Source of the DNA: Bifidobacterium scaligerum
GTDB lineage: Bacteria; Actinomycetota; Actinomycetes; Actinomycetales; Bifidobacteriaceae
DNA length: 64,000 nucleotides
Reading direction: 5' to 3'
Assembly (NCBI RefSeq): GCF_002802865.1
Contig: NZ_PGLQ01000005.1
Location: 62,001 to 126,000, forward strand
Shown: positions 10,147-18,606 of the stretch, piece after piece
How the letters are laid out: every line of letters begins with the position of its first letter
Position numbering within the stretch: position 1 is the stretch's first letter
Translations under genes and position numbers: made by a program
The notes under the pieces: generated by a model
Told to the model about the DNA's origin: nothing
What the model saw: only the letters and a program-made list of their open reading frames with translations
Databases searched by the model: none

Positions 10147-12231
10147 ATGAGACGATGCCCGAGATGTGGTAGTGGGGTTGCCGACGGCCAGATGGTGTGC
10201 GCCCGGTGCGGCAATCCGATGCCTGCGCCAGTTGCACGCGGAGGGGTCCCTCAGATGCCTCCGCAGCCAAATGTACCCATGCCGAACGTCGGTGTGCCGC
10301 AGCCGTATGCCCAGCAGCCTTCCCAGCCGCAGCAACCGTATGCTCCGAGTGTGTCGAGCGTCCCAGGTGTTTCCGGGCAGGCCATGCCGGCACAAGCTGT
10401 GCCAGGGCAGTCTGCCGCTCCGCAAGGACAGGCTACCGGGCAGTGGGGCGGTGCCGCCGTGCCTCCTATGTCCGGGGTCCCCAATGGCGCCGGGAATGGC
10501 AAGAACAACGGCCACAAGCGCAACATCGCGGCCATCATCATAGCGATAGTCGTCGTGGTGGCACTTGTAGCGGGGTCAGTCGCGGGCTTCTTCGTCTGGC
10601 GCAACTGGAAAGCCGGCAAAGAGGAAACCACTTCACAGACGGCGAAGTCGAAGTCCAAGACAAAATCCAAGACAAAGTCCAAGTCGAAAGACAACACCAA
10701 AACCGAAGAATCCGAGCCTAAATCCACAATGACCAAAGCCATCGAAGTGGAGATGGTTGGCTTCTCGTGCGACTACACCAACTCCAACTCATGGAATTGG
10801 GTGGGCGGTGCCATGGTATCCAACGTCATCCACTGCTGGGATGGCGATGCCACCGCGGATTCGGATTCGTCCTATTCCTCGGGCGATTCGTTGGACGGCA
10901 GCGGCGAGTACTCCTTCGGACTATGGACTCCTGCACTGGATGCCTCCAAAGAGATCCATGTCTCCATGCTTGAGTCGGGGGAGAAGGAGTATTCCGAGCC
11001 GCAGGTGGGAGCCACGTACGGCAATAATCCTGCGGTGTTCGTGTTCTATGCGGTGAAGACGAAGGCGGTGGGCACCACTCCGGAAAGCGTGCATCTGTAT
11101 GCGCAGGAGGTGAATGTCGAAACCGGCGAACTGTCGGACCGTATCGACCTGAAGACCGAGGAAGACAACCTCATCGACTACGAGCAGGGCTATGAGTATT
11201 CGATACTCGCCGAATCCCGGGATATGGTGGCCATCGCCAAAACCTGGCACAGCGACGAGTCGTACACCACCAACGGTGATTCGGATACCACCAATGTGGA
11301 CCATACGCAGGTGATGGGTGTGACTCGCGGCAAGGATACCGCGCAGGTGCTGCAGACCTTCCAGGACAAGATCGCCGTAACCGCCGACAGCAACGGTTAC
11401 CAGTCCATGAAGAAGACTGATATATCCGTGAATTCGACGGACGTATCCGACACGTATCTGGTGGAGGATGATACGTATCACCTGTATTCCGTGGATAACA
11501 ACAAGCAGATCATAAGCTTCCCTACGAACTACTGCAACCCCAAGAACAGTTGGTCATGCGATGTGTATCATGTATGGTCTCTCGGCGACAACCAGTATGT
11601 AGTGGACGATCAGGTGATCGATTCATCGACTGGCAAGGTGCAGTCGCTGCACGATCTGCTGGGTCTGAGCAAGGACGAACACATCGAAGCCAAAGACCAG
11701 TTCGTGGACGGTACGATGTACGTGCAGACCGATGATTACGACAATAACGAAGGTCGTCGTGTGTTCCTGATGGGATCGGACTTGAGCCCGACGGAAGTGT
11801 TGGACGGGTCGCAGTGGGCGCGTCTGCTGCTCACCGACGGCAAGTTCATGGGCATCAACTACCTGACCAAAACCATATACGTGCAGACCACCGATGAACA
11901 GATCATCGTGAACGCGCAAGGTGAATCGGTCGGCAACTATACCCTGCTTCCGGTGTACGACGATCCGGCGGATTGCGACCATACGCAGATGGAATGGATG
12001 ATGTGGAACAAGAAATCCGATGGCAGCAACAGCATCATCGTGACCATCGGTCAGGCTCCGGGAGATCCGGCTCCTGATCTGCCGACGGATTCGTCTAATT
12101 CAGCGGATTCTTCCGATAAATCTGATTCTGATTCCGATTCTGATTCGAGTTCCAGCAGCTCCAAGAAGTCCGGTAGTTCCAAGAGCTCCGGTGACTCTAA
12201 GAGTTCTAAGAGCTCCAAGAGCGAGAAGTAG
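10147..12231 (+). CDS. Zinc-ribbon, single-pass membrane protein with large extracellular domain
   Basis: The product has 694 residues. The N-terminus has two CxxC knuckles (CPRCG and CARCG) typical of a zinc ribbon. A Pro/Gln-rich cytoplasmic linker follows, then one transmembrane helix near residues 127-150 (AAIIIAIVVVVALVAGSVAG). A Lys/Ser/Thr-rich stalk with KSKTKSK repeats and a roughly 450-residue extracellular domain come next, and the tail is almost pure Ser/Asp/Lys. The extracellular part has no family I recognise; its repeating Trp/Tyr/Asp-rich texture could be a beta-propeller. The start follows AGGGGAGAGGACT. It lies 57 bp after the FHA gene, so co-transcription is likely. It converges on the second FHA gene at 12410. 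Confidence 0.8.
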   Translation: MRRCPRCGSGVADGQMVCARCGNPMPAPVARGGVPQMPPQPNVPMPNVGVPQPYAQQPSQPQQPYAPSVSSVPGVSGQAMPAQAVPGQSAAPQGQATGQWGGAAVPPMSGVPNGAGNGKNNGHKRNIAAIIIAIVVVVALVAGSVAGFFVWRNWKAGKEETTSQTAKSKSKTKSKTKSKSKDNTKTEESEPKSTMTKAIEVEMVGFSCDYTNSNSWNWVGGAMVSNVIHCWDGDATADSDSSYSSGDSLDGSGEYSFGLWTPALDASKEIHVSMLESGEKEYSEPQVGATYGNNPAVFVFYAVKTKAVGTTPESVHLYAQEVNVETGELSDRIDLKTEEDNLIDYEQGYEYSILAESRDMVAIAKTWHSDESYTTNGDSDTTNVDHTQVMGVTRGKDTAQVLQTFQDKIAVTADSNGYQSMKKTDISVNSTDVSDTYLVEDDTYHLYSVDNNKQIISFPTNYCNPKNSWSCDVYHVWSLGDNQYVVDDQVIDSSTGKVQSLHDLLGLSKDEHIEAKDQFVDGTMYVQTDDYDNNEGRRVFLMGSDLSPTEVLDGSQWARLLLTDGKFMGINYLTKTIYVQTTDEQIIVNAQGESVGNYTLLPVYDDPADCDHTQMEWMMWNKKSDGSNSIIVTIGQAPGDPAPDLPTDSSNSADSSDKSDSDSDSDSSSSSSKKSGSSKSSGDSKSSKSSKSEK

Positions 12232-12258
12232 GGATACTGGGGATACCGATAACGGAAC

Positions 12259-12326
12259 AAACAGTAATGGCCTGTTGATTCGACTGATCGTGTACCGATC
12301 GACGAACCAACAGGCCATTACTGTTT
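12259..12326. terminator. Long bidirectional hairpin between convergent FHA-locus operons
   Basis: Perfect 19-bp arms (12259-12277 and 12308-12326, core GTAATGGCCTG) enclose a 30-nt loop that can pair further (TTCG...GATCG with CGATC...CGAA). Each strand ends the hairpin with CTGTTT. Its position between converging genes fits a shared terminator. The remainder of 12232-12409 shows nothing else. Confidence 0.7.
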
Positions 12327-12409
12327 GCATTAGTGCCGGTGGACGATTGGCGGACTCGATATCGCTGGCCGTCCACCCATAGCGTTCCTCAGTAGCTGTT
12401 TCCGGTCAC

Positions 12410-13033
12410 TCACTGCTCGGTGAGCTGGAAGAACTGATCGCCGATGCGCACGGTGGCCGGAGCGGTGAGCTTAAGCGGTGTGCCCTTGACCACCTGGGTC
12501 TCCTGACCGTCACTGATGATGTAGGTGCCATTGAGCGAGCCGTAATCCTCAATCCACAGTTCACCATCGGTATCGATGCTGATAGCGGCATGGTTACGTG
12601 ACGTGGTGCGGGTCGGATCCTCGATTTTCTCCGACTTGGCACCCTGCGGCACGTCCATGGACGGCTTGCGGCCGAGCAGCGTGCTCTTATCGATCACGAT
12701 GGTCTGGCCGGTGACGTCGTTATGCAACTGGTACGTCTTCTGCGGGGCCTTGGATGTGAACGAGGACGACAGCACAGTGCTGTCCCAATCCTCGATGTCG
12801 TCTTCGGCGGCGTGCGGCGTCGCGCTGGGTTCTGCGGCGTGCTGGGGGCCGCTCGCCGGCTGTTCATAGACCGGTTGAGCGTTCTGCTGCGGCTGTGGCT
12901 CTTCGTAGGTCACGGCCGCCGGTTCTGCTGTGGGCTGGGTGGCCGGCTGGGCCTCAGGCTGAGCTGCAGGCTCCGGCTGATCGTCTGAATACCAGCCGAA
13001 TTCAGGTGCGGGAGGATAAGGAAGTTTGGCCAT
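12410..13033 (-). CDS. FHA-domain protein, last gene of the PFNA-type operon
   Basis: The product has 207 residues. The ATG at 13033 is preferred over 13051 because GAAAGGACGG precedes it at normal spacing, starting within the stop codon of the upstream gene. The N-terminal ~110 residues are Pro/Gln/Ala-rich and disordered-looking. The C-terminal FHA domain shows LLGRKPSMDVP, then TTSRNHAAI and DYGSLNGTYI, containing the Arg, Ser-Arg-x-His and Asn-Gly-Thr residues that contact phosphothreonine. It is likely a cytoplasmic reader of Pkb2-dependent phosphorylation, a role inferred from operon membership with a kinase and a PP2C phosphatase. The published PFNA cluster also ends with an FHA gene (from memory). 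Confidence 0.88.
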   Translation of the reverse strand: MAKLPYPPAPEFGWYSDDQPEPAAQPEAQPATQPTAEPAAVTYEEPQPQQNAQPVYEQPASGPQHAAEPSATPHAAEDDIEDWDSTVLSSSFTSKAPQKTYQLHNDVTGQTIVIDKSTLLGRKPSMDVPQGAKSEKIEDPTRTTSRNHAAISIDTDGELWIEDYGSLNGTYIISDGQETQVVKGTPLKLTAPATVRIGDQFFQLTEQ

Positions 13034-13047
13034 GGTTTGCCGTCCTT

Positions 13048-13650
13048 TCACTGACGAGACGCCAGTGCGGCGTTGATTGCCGGATCGCCGAGCTGGCCGA
13101 GCCAGTCCAGCAGCGCGGGATAGGTGTTGGGGTTACGAGCGATGCAGACGCGCAATTCAGGAGCATACTGCGCAATCTGGGCGATCTGCATCTGATCCGT
13201 GGTGGTCAGCGCCAGCTCGGCGGTGAAGCCGTACGGATTGGTGGCTACGGGCTCTTCGAAGGCGGCCTGAGCCGGTTCGGCCTGCTGCGGCTGTGCGTAC
13301 TGCTGTTCTGCGGCAGGCTGGGCATACTGCTCCGCAACGGGCTGGGCGGCTTCGGCCTGCGGCTGGGCATACTGCTCCGCGGCGGGCTGGGCAGTGGGCT
13401 GAGCTTGCGATTCTTCCTGGTCCTGCACCGGTCCGCCAATGGCATCGGCGGTGAAGCCGTACTGTGCCAGCGTTTCGCGGGCCCGTTCATCGCCGAATTC
13501 AGCGATCCAGCGCTTCAGACCGGGGTAGCAACGCGGGTTTACGGCGACATTCGCGCCGAATTCCGGATTCTCATATGCGATTTTCGCCAACAGAATCGGA
13601 TCCGCGTTAGGATCCTGTACGGCAGCGACCGCAGCATCATAATCAACCAT
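13048..13650 (-). CDS. Variant leucine-rich-repeat protein
   Basis: The product has 200 residues. Two copies of a helical module flank a central Gln/Pro/Ala/Glu-rich linker. The N-terminal copy begins DYDAAVAAVQDPNADP and continues to YPGLKRWIAEFGD. The C-terminal copy contains LALTTTDQMQIAQIAQYAP and YPALLDWLGQLGDPAI. This resembles the leucine-rich-repeat-variant (LRV) modules annotated next to FHA and zinc-ribbon proteins in actinobacteria. Assignment rests on the pattern, not on a search. The ATG follows a strong AAGGAGGT. It starts 26 bp after the phosphatase gene and ends 14 bp before the FHA gene. Function is unknown; a protein-interaction adaptor is plausible. Confidence 0.75.
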   Translation of the reverse strand: MVDYDAAVAAVQDPNADPILLAKIAYENPEFGANVAVNPRCYPGLKRWIAEFGDERARETLAQYGFTADAIGGPVQDQEESQAQPTAQPAAEQYAQPQAEAAQPVAEQYAQPAAEQQYAQPQQAEPAQAAFEEPVATNPYGFTAELALTTTDQMQIAQIAQYAPELRVCIARNPNTYPALLDWLGQLGDPAINAALASRQ

Positions 13651-13676
13651 GGGAGTACCTCCTTATGTTCGCTCGG

Positions 13677-14624
13677 TTATGCCGAACGTATGGTCCGTAG
13701 GGTTTGTAGTGTTGCGTCTTCGATGGCGCCGATGTCTTCGCCCGCGTCCAACTTGAATGCGCTGAACGCATGGTATTCAGGCTCCGGCATCGGCATATCA
13801 GCCACAATCACGGTGATGTTGTCTGTTCCGCCTGCGTCGAGCGCGGCCGCAACAAGAGCGTCCACGGCTTCCTGCGGGTCGGAATGTGCGGCGGCTATCG
13901 CGGCGATGCGCTCATCAGGCACCTCGCCGTGCAGTCCATCCGAACAGATAATGAAACGGCCGGTCATATCGGCCACATAGATGTCGGGAGCGATACCTTC
14001 CGGATCGCCGAGACATTGGGTGATGATGTTACGCGGAATAGTTGCTTCGGCCACCTCAGGCAGCATCTCGCCGGAATCGATGGCTTCCTGCCGCTGAGAA
14101 TGGTCGCGCGTGATGCGTGTCAACGATGCGGCATCCCATACGGTTCCGGAAAGAGCGGCTGGTTCGTCGTTCTGCGGCAATGGATTCATATGATACGTGC
14201 GTGAATCACCGATATTGATCACATACGTAAGGTTCTCGTACTCGGATGTATCGTCGTCTACCAAAGTCGGATCACAGGTATCGCCTGTTTCCGGAGCGCC
14301 GGTGGTATCCAGCCATCCCGATGGCAATACCAGACCGGTGCATGTGGTGCCGGCCACACCGCCAAGTTTGGTGCCGAGGGCGAGGATATCCTGTTGTGCC
14401 TGAGCCAGGGTACTGTCGATGTCTTCTCGTGTACGACGGGCTAGGCTGGCCAGCTCAGCCATATGCTGTGCCGCGAGTCGGCTGGCCTGCTCGCCGCCCA
14501 TGCCGCCGCCCATGCCATCGCATACTACGAATACGCCCTGTTGGGCAAATCCGGTGTCTTGATTGTTTTTGCGTCTCAGACCCACATCACTGGTCATCGC
14601 GATACGGATTGGACCTGTGGTCAT
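13677..14624 (-). CDS. prpC: PP2C-type serine/threonine phosphatase
   Basis: The product has 315 residues with PPM/PP2C metal-site motifs in order: SDVGLRRKNNQD at the N-terminus, VVCDGMGGGMGG with the metal-binding Asp-Gly, FIICSDGLHGEV, and GGTDNITVIVADM near the C-terminus. It should dephosphorylate Ser/Thr substrates of the kinase at 26405-27823 in the cytoplasm; no membrane segment is visible. About 30 acidic residues (VDDDTSEYEN region) form an insertion compared with the minimal bacterial enzyme. Its ATG overlaps the TGA of the transglutaminase-like gene (ATGA, 14621-14624), so translation is coupled. Confidence 0.92.
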   Translation of the reverse strand: MTTGPIRIAMTSDVGLRRKNNQDTGFAQQGVFVVCDGMGGGMGGEQASRLAAQHMAELASLARRTREDIDSTLAQAQQDILALGTKLGGVAGTTCTGLVLPSGWLDTTGAPETGDTCDPTLVDDDTSEYENLTYVINIGDSRTYHMNPLPQNDEPAALSGTVWDAASLTRITRDHSQRQEAIDSGEMLPEVAEATIPRNIITQCLGDPEGIAPDIYVADMTGRFIICSDGLHGEVPDERIAAIAAAHSDPQEAVDALVAAALDAGGTDNITVIVADMPMPEPEYHAFSAFKLDAGEDIGAIEDATLQTLRTIRSA

Positions 14625-17266
14625 GCCGTCTTCCCCTTCTTAACGTTGCCCGGTGCATGTGTTTTCGACGTATGCGGCTTTGCTGCGTGTCTATGTGCCA
14701 GTATAGACACGCTTTTCAACGAAAGTCGTGTTCGTACTCGCCGCAGATAAGGCAAAGATGCCAGCATGGCCTTTCGGAGTTTGCTGACATTCGTCCAATA
14801 GGCACGTGCCTGTGTATCCTGAACGCTCTGGCCGGAGAACGCGGCATAGTCGGCTTCGCGCCCGAGCTGTATCAGCGCCCGCTGACCGGTGCCGAGTTGT
14901 TGCGCAATCGCTGTGGCCTGATCCCGTCGGGTTCCTTGGGCGGTGATGCCGCTTTGCAAGGCAAGTGAACGAATCGCATTCCATCCCGCGGCTACCCGGT
15001 TGGCTGGTGTGCCGTGCCGGCGGTCTCGCGCCAGCAATATGGCCTTAACGGTGAGAATCAGCGTGCAAACTATAAGCAGTATCCATAGCGGGCTGCCGTA
15101 TATCGCCACCGCACGGGTGACTCGCCAGAATCTGAGCCAGAACAGATTCGTGGGTTGCGCGTCGGCATCGGCACCCGCCAAAGAGCTCTGTCCTTTGGCC
15201 TGAGTCTGGTCGCGCAACGGATCAGTCAACGGTACCGGAGGTTGACGGACCAGCGTTTGCGGGTTCGGCGGCGTGAGATTCTGGTTCTCGTCAGGAACCT
15301 TGGTCTCTTTCGGCGTGGGGTAGAAGGCCACCCACCCCAGCCCCTGCAGTTTGATCTCCACCCAAGCGGTCACATCGTTGCCGGTGAACTCGGTTATGGT
15401 GTTCTTGCCGTCGGTTGTTTTGGTGCGTGCATCGGTGATATTGCCGTTTTCGTCTTTGGGAAGGAACCCCAGCACTACACGGGACGGCAAGCCGAGCTCT
15501 CTGGCCATGAGTGCCATGGCGGAAGCGTATTGTTCGGAATCGCCCACCATGGCGGTGCCGGCAAGCAGTTTGTTCACACGGTAATTGCCATGACCGGCGT
15601 CGGACGGATAATCGCCTTGCAAACCATGGGAGAACCATCCCGAATCTTTCAGAGTCTGGGCCAATGCGGTGGCGGCCGCTCCTCCCGAGGATTTGCCTCC
15701 GGCGATGGCCGTAGCCAGTTTGCTGACCGAGTCGGGAACGTCTTGTGCCTGCGGTTGGCTGATGCGCGCGGCTTTCGCTCGGCTGATCTGCTGGTCCGAT
15801 GGCTTTTTGACGAGGATTCCGGATTCGATGTAGGTCATACCTCCGCGTGTGCCGGTGGGAATGATGGCGGAATCGGTGTCCGTGTTGTAGTAGAAGACGT
15901 TGCTGTCTGAACCGGTGGTGTTGCGCGCGCTGCTTGTCTTATCGGATTGTTGATCATCGCCGGAATCTTTGGCGTTGCCGGTGAATGCCACGCTTGTGGC
16001 GGCACCGGCAAGCGGCAGCCACGTGTCGCTGAGTCCCTGGTGGACTGTGAACGTCGTCTTGAACCTGCTGCCTTTGTCATCGGTCGGTATTGCTGTGCCC
16101 ACACGCTCGTAGTTCGAGGAACTTGAGGCCTCGGACGAATCGGACAGATTCCAGACCGTGCCGTCGAATCGGTCCATCACCGCCAGCCTGACCGGGGTTC
16201 CTGACGGAAGATTTTCGGCGCTCAGCAGCACATCATTCTTATGGTTTTTGATATAGGACCGCATGCCGCTTAATGGGCTGGTGTAATCGTAAGGACTGAG
16301 CGGAGGATCGTAGTGATCCCGTAATGTGGCGCGATGTTGGGCGACCAGCAGTGTGCCTCCGAAAGCCAGACCTGCCGCCAGAGCCAGAATTACGATGGCG
16401 CAAATCCAGCGTCCCCATTCCAGAAGATCCAAACGCCAGGAAAGCCAAACCATCAGTATGATGGCGGCGGCGATGCCGCACGCGGCTCGCTGCCATCCGG
16501 TGTCCGTGCCCAGCAGTGCGCAGACGGCTACGGCAGCGGCATATGGCAGACAGCTCAATGACGTTATCGCGGCATTGGAATCTACGGCGAATATACCGGC
16601 CAAGAAGGTAAGCCAGAGCCCGATGGTCCACACGGCCATCAGGCATCCGTCGGACGTACCCAGTGGAGGGGTGACGGAGATCAGGTATTTGAATGAGCCG
16701 AATGTGGTCTGCCATCCCATGCTCAGCGTTCGTATCGTGGGAAGCACGTGCGAGATGGTCGTCTCATTCAACGCGATAACTGGCCCGATGATGCATTGCG
16801 CGAACGCCAGAAACACCAGCTGCCACCATAAACGTAGTGCTGGTTGGGTGCCCATGAGGGCGATTACGGCACCTATGATCGTAGCTGGCACCGCAGCGGT
16901 GGCCCAGATGATGACGCTGCCATAAACGTCGATAAGATTAGCCTGCGCAAGCAGCATCAGCACGGATATCACCACGATGCTGATGCATTGACGGCTCCAA
17001 AGCTGTCCGCCGAGGCTGCGTCCCTGCAACAGATTGCCGCGAGTCATCCAGATCACCGAATGTGTGGAATCCGCCCATGATCCGGTAGTGGTGGAACCGG
17101 TATACGTTGACGATGTGGCATCGGTATGGCTGTAGCCTGATGATGCGTCGAAACCGGAGGATCCGGGAGAGAAGGGCGTGTGTTCGGCGGTCACGGTTGT
17201 GGTTGCGTTTGTGCGTGCACCGTGGAAATGTTGCCCGGTTGCGGGTGTGAATCGATGGAAGATCAT
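14621..17266 (-). CDS. tgm: Transglutaminase-like membrane protein with degenerate active site
   Basis: The product has 881 residues. The ATG at 17266 overlaps the DUF58 stop codon (ATGA) and follows GGGGGTG; a longer frame to 17383 runs into the DUF58 gene and is rejected. After a soluble N-terminus, about seven transmembrane helices are followed by a large extracytoplasmic region with the transglutaminase-like fold (roughly residues 540-660), one C-terminal helix and a cytoplasmic tail. This is the TgpA/DUF3488 arrangement usual beside MoxR and DUF58 genes. The catalytic Cys, His and Asp positions are replaced: Ser577 in GDSEQYASA, Thr633 in NDVTAWVE and Tyr649 in GWVAFYPTP. Catalysis is therefore doubtful despite the published name of the locus gene, and a structural or binding role is more likely. 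Confidence 0.85.
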   Translation of the reverse strand: MIFHRFTPATGQHFHGARTNATTTVTAEHTPFSPGSSGFDASSGYSHTDATSSTYTGSTTTGSWADSTHSVIWMTRGNLLQGRSLGGQLWSRQCISIVVISVLMLLAQANLIDVYGSVIIWATAAVPATIIGAVIALMGTQPALRLWWQLVFLAFAQCIIGPVIALNETTISHVLPTIRTLSMGWQTTFGSFKYLISVTPPLGTSDGCLMAVWTIGLWLTFLAGIFAVDSNAAITSLSCLPYAAAVAVCALLGTDTGWQRAACGIAAAIILMVWLSWRLDLLEWGRWICAIVILALAAGLAFGGTLLVAQHRATLRDHYDPPLSPYDYTSPLSGMRSYIKNHKNDVLLSAENLPSGTPVRLAVMDRFDGTVWNLSDSSEASSSSNYERVGTAIPTDDKGSRFKTTFTVHQGLSDTWLPLAGAATSVAFTGNAKDSGDDQQSDKTSSARNTTGSDSNVFYYNTDTDSAIIPTGTRGGMTYIESGILVKKPSDQQISRAKAARISQPQAQDVPDSVSKLATAIAGGKSSGGAAATALAQTLKDSGWFSHGLQGDYPSDAGHGNYRVNKLLAGTAMVGDSEQYASAMALMARELGLPSRVVLGFLPKDENGNITDARTKTTDGKNTITEFTGNDVTAWVEIKLQGLGWVAFYPTPKETKVPDENQNLTPPNPQTLVRQPPVPLTDPLRDQTQAKGQSSLAGADADAQPTNLFWLRFWRVTRAVAIYGSPLWILLIVCTLILTVKAILLARDRRHGTPANRVAAGWNAIRSLALQSGITAQGTRRDQATAIAQQLGTGQRALIQLGREADYAAFSGQSVQDTQARAYWTNVSKLRKAMLASLPYLRRVRTRLSLKSVSILAHRHAAKPHTSKTHAPGNVKKGKTA

Positions 17267-18489
17267 GCCAGCACCCCCATAATCATGGGCAGATCGTCGA
17301 GCTCGCCGATAGTGGCCAAGGTAAAGTTCGCGAACCGGCGGATACCGCGGTTGGCTCCGGCATTCGCTTGGAGCACCACGCAACGTGCTGAGCGGGGCAG
17401 TGCCAATGTCATACGTTTGATATGGTCCAGATTTTTCAGCGATCCCACGGTGAAGAAATAGAACGAGGCGTCCGGACTGTGCTTGAGCGTGCTTTCGGCA
17501 AGGTTCGGATTATCCTCGCGATCCGGCTCGATGGCGCTGGCATCGTCGAGAAACGCCATGGCATTGCGGGGCTGGGCATGGGCGTCGCCCGCATGGGCGA
17601 ATAGAGGACGATCCTGCAACAGGCATTGCACACCGATGGAGGAGTGTATGGACACCGCCAATTCGAATTCCTCCCCAGTGGTGTAATCATCAGGGTTGAT
17701 GTCGATGGTCACCGATGTGTCAGTGCGCCGGGTGGCCTCGTATTGGCGAATCATCAATGAACCGGTTTTAGCTGAACTGAGCCAGTGGACATTACGCACA
17801 TCATCACCGGGCTCGTATTCGCGCAAGCCGTAGAAGTCGAGGTCGTCGTCAACGATCTGACCTGAAGGCTGGCCTTCCAGATCGCGGGGCACTCCGGCAT
17901 TGAGAGGGTTCAGCCGCACGGTTTTGGGATGAATGAACACGGTGATGTGCTCGGCGAGCTCCTTCTCGTGACGAATCAGGCCAAAAGGATCGCCTTTGCG
18001 GATACGCAGTGGGCCGACGGTGAGCAATGCTCTTGAAATAGCGCGGAATTCCACGTTTGTTTGTTTCGATTGCCCGGGCGCGAGCATGGGAATGTGGAAA
18101 CGCTCATGCACCTGCCCGATCGGCAGATCGCCGCGTGCTGTGGCGGTAGGTGTTTTACCGGCGTTGTCGATGCCGACGATGACGGATACGGTATCTCCGG
18201 CGGTGACCCGTCGGCTGGAGACCTCAATCGAGGCGTGGAACCGGGTGTTGCCAAGGGACAGCAGAATGGCGGCGCACATCATCACCGCCGATACGCAGGC
18301 AAAGGCCAGCAACTCATGCCAGCCTACGATGAGGAATGCGACAAGGCATGCCACACCGGCTCCGGTGACGGCCCATCCCAGCGGAGAGACGTACGCGGTG
18401 AGCAGCCGTCGAACACGTCTGTACAGGCGTGTGAGCGTGCGTCCGGCACGCCGGTGGCGTGATGCGGTGAACGCGGATGAGAATGCCAT
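17263..18489 (-). CDS. DUF58-domain membrane protein
   Basis: The product has 408 residues. Two adjacent hydrophobic helices (about residues 37-78) are followed by a beta domain and then the DUF58 core: the signature DDLDFYGLREYEPGDDVRNV, then HWLSSAKTGSLMIRQYE. DUF58 proteins have a von Willebrand A-like fold and are regularly encoded between a MoxR ATPase and a transglutaminase-like protein; the trio is thought to act in envelope protein assembly or maturation. The stop overlaps the next start by 4 bp. The gene follows the MoxR gene after a gap of 117 bp with no obvious terminator. Confidence 0.88.
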   Translation of the reverse strand: MAFSSAFTASRHRRAGRTLTRLYRRVRRLLTAYVSPLGWAVTGAGVACLVAFLIVGWHELLAFACVSAVMMCAAILLSLGNTRFHASIEVSSRRVTAGDTVSVIVGIDNAGKTPTATARGDLPIGQVHERFHIPMLAPGQSKQTNVEFRAISRALLTVGPLRIRKGDPFGLIRHEKELAEHITVFIHPKTVRLNPLNAGVPRDLEGQPSGQIVDDDLDFYGLREYEPGDDVRNVHWLSSAKTGSLMIRQYEATRRTDTSVTIDINPDDYTTGEEFELAVSIHSSIGVQCLLQDRPLFAHAGDAHAQPRNAMAFLDDASAIEPDREDNPNLAESTLKHSPDASFYFFTVGSLKNLDHIKRMTLALPRSARCVVLQANAGANRGIRRFANFTLATIGELDDLPMIMGVLA

Positions 18490-18606
18490 AGAAGACCTTT
18501 CCTCAGGGAAGTGGCTTTGCGCCGGAGCTGTTCTCGTTCTCGGGAGGGGAAGAGCCGGATGCCGGATACCCAGCGATGCGATGTATCAGTTATGGAGGTT
18601 GAGAGG

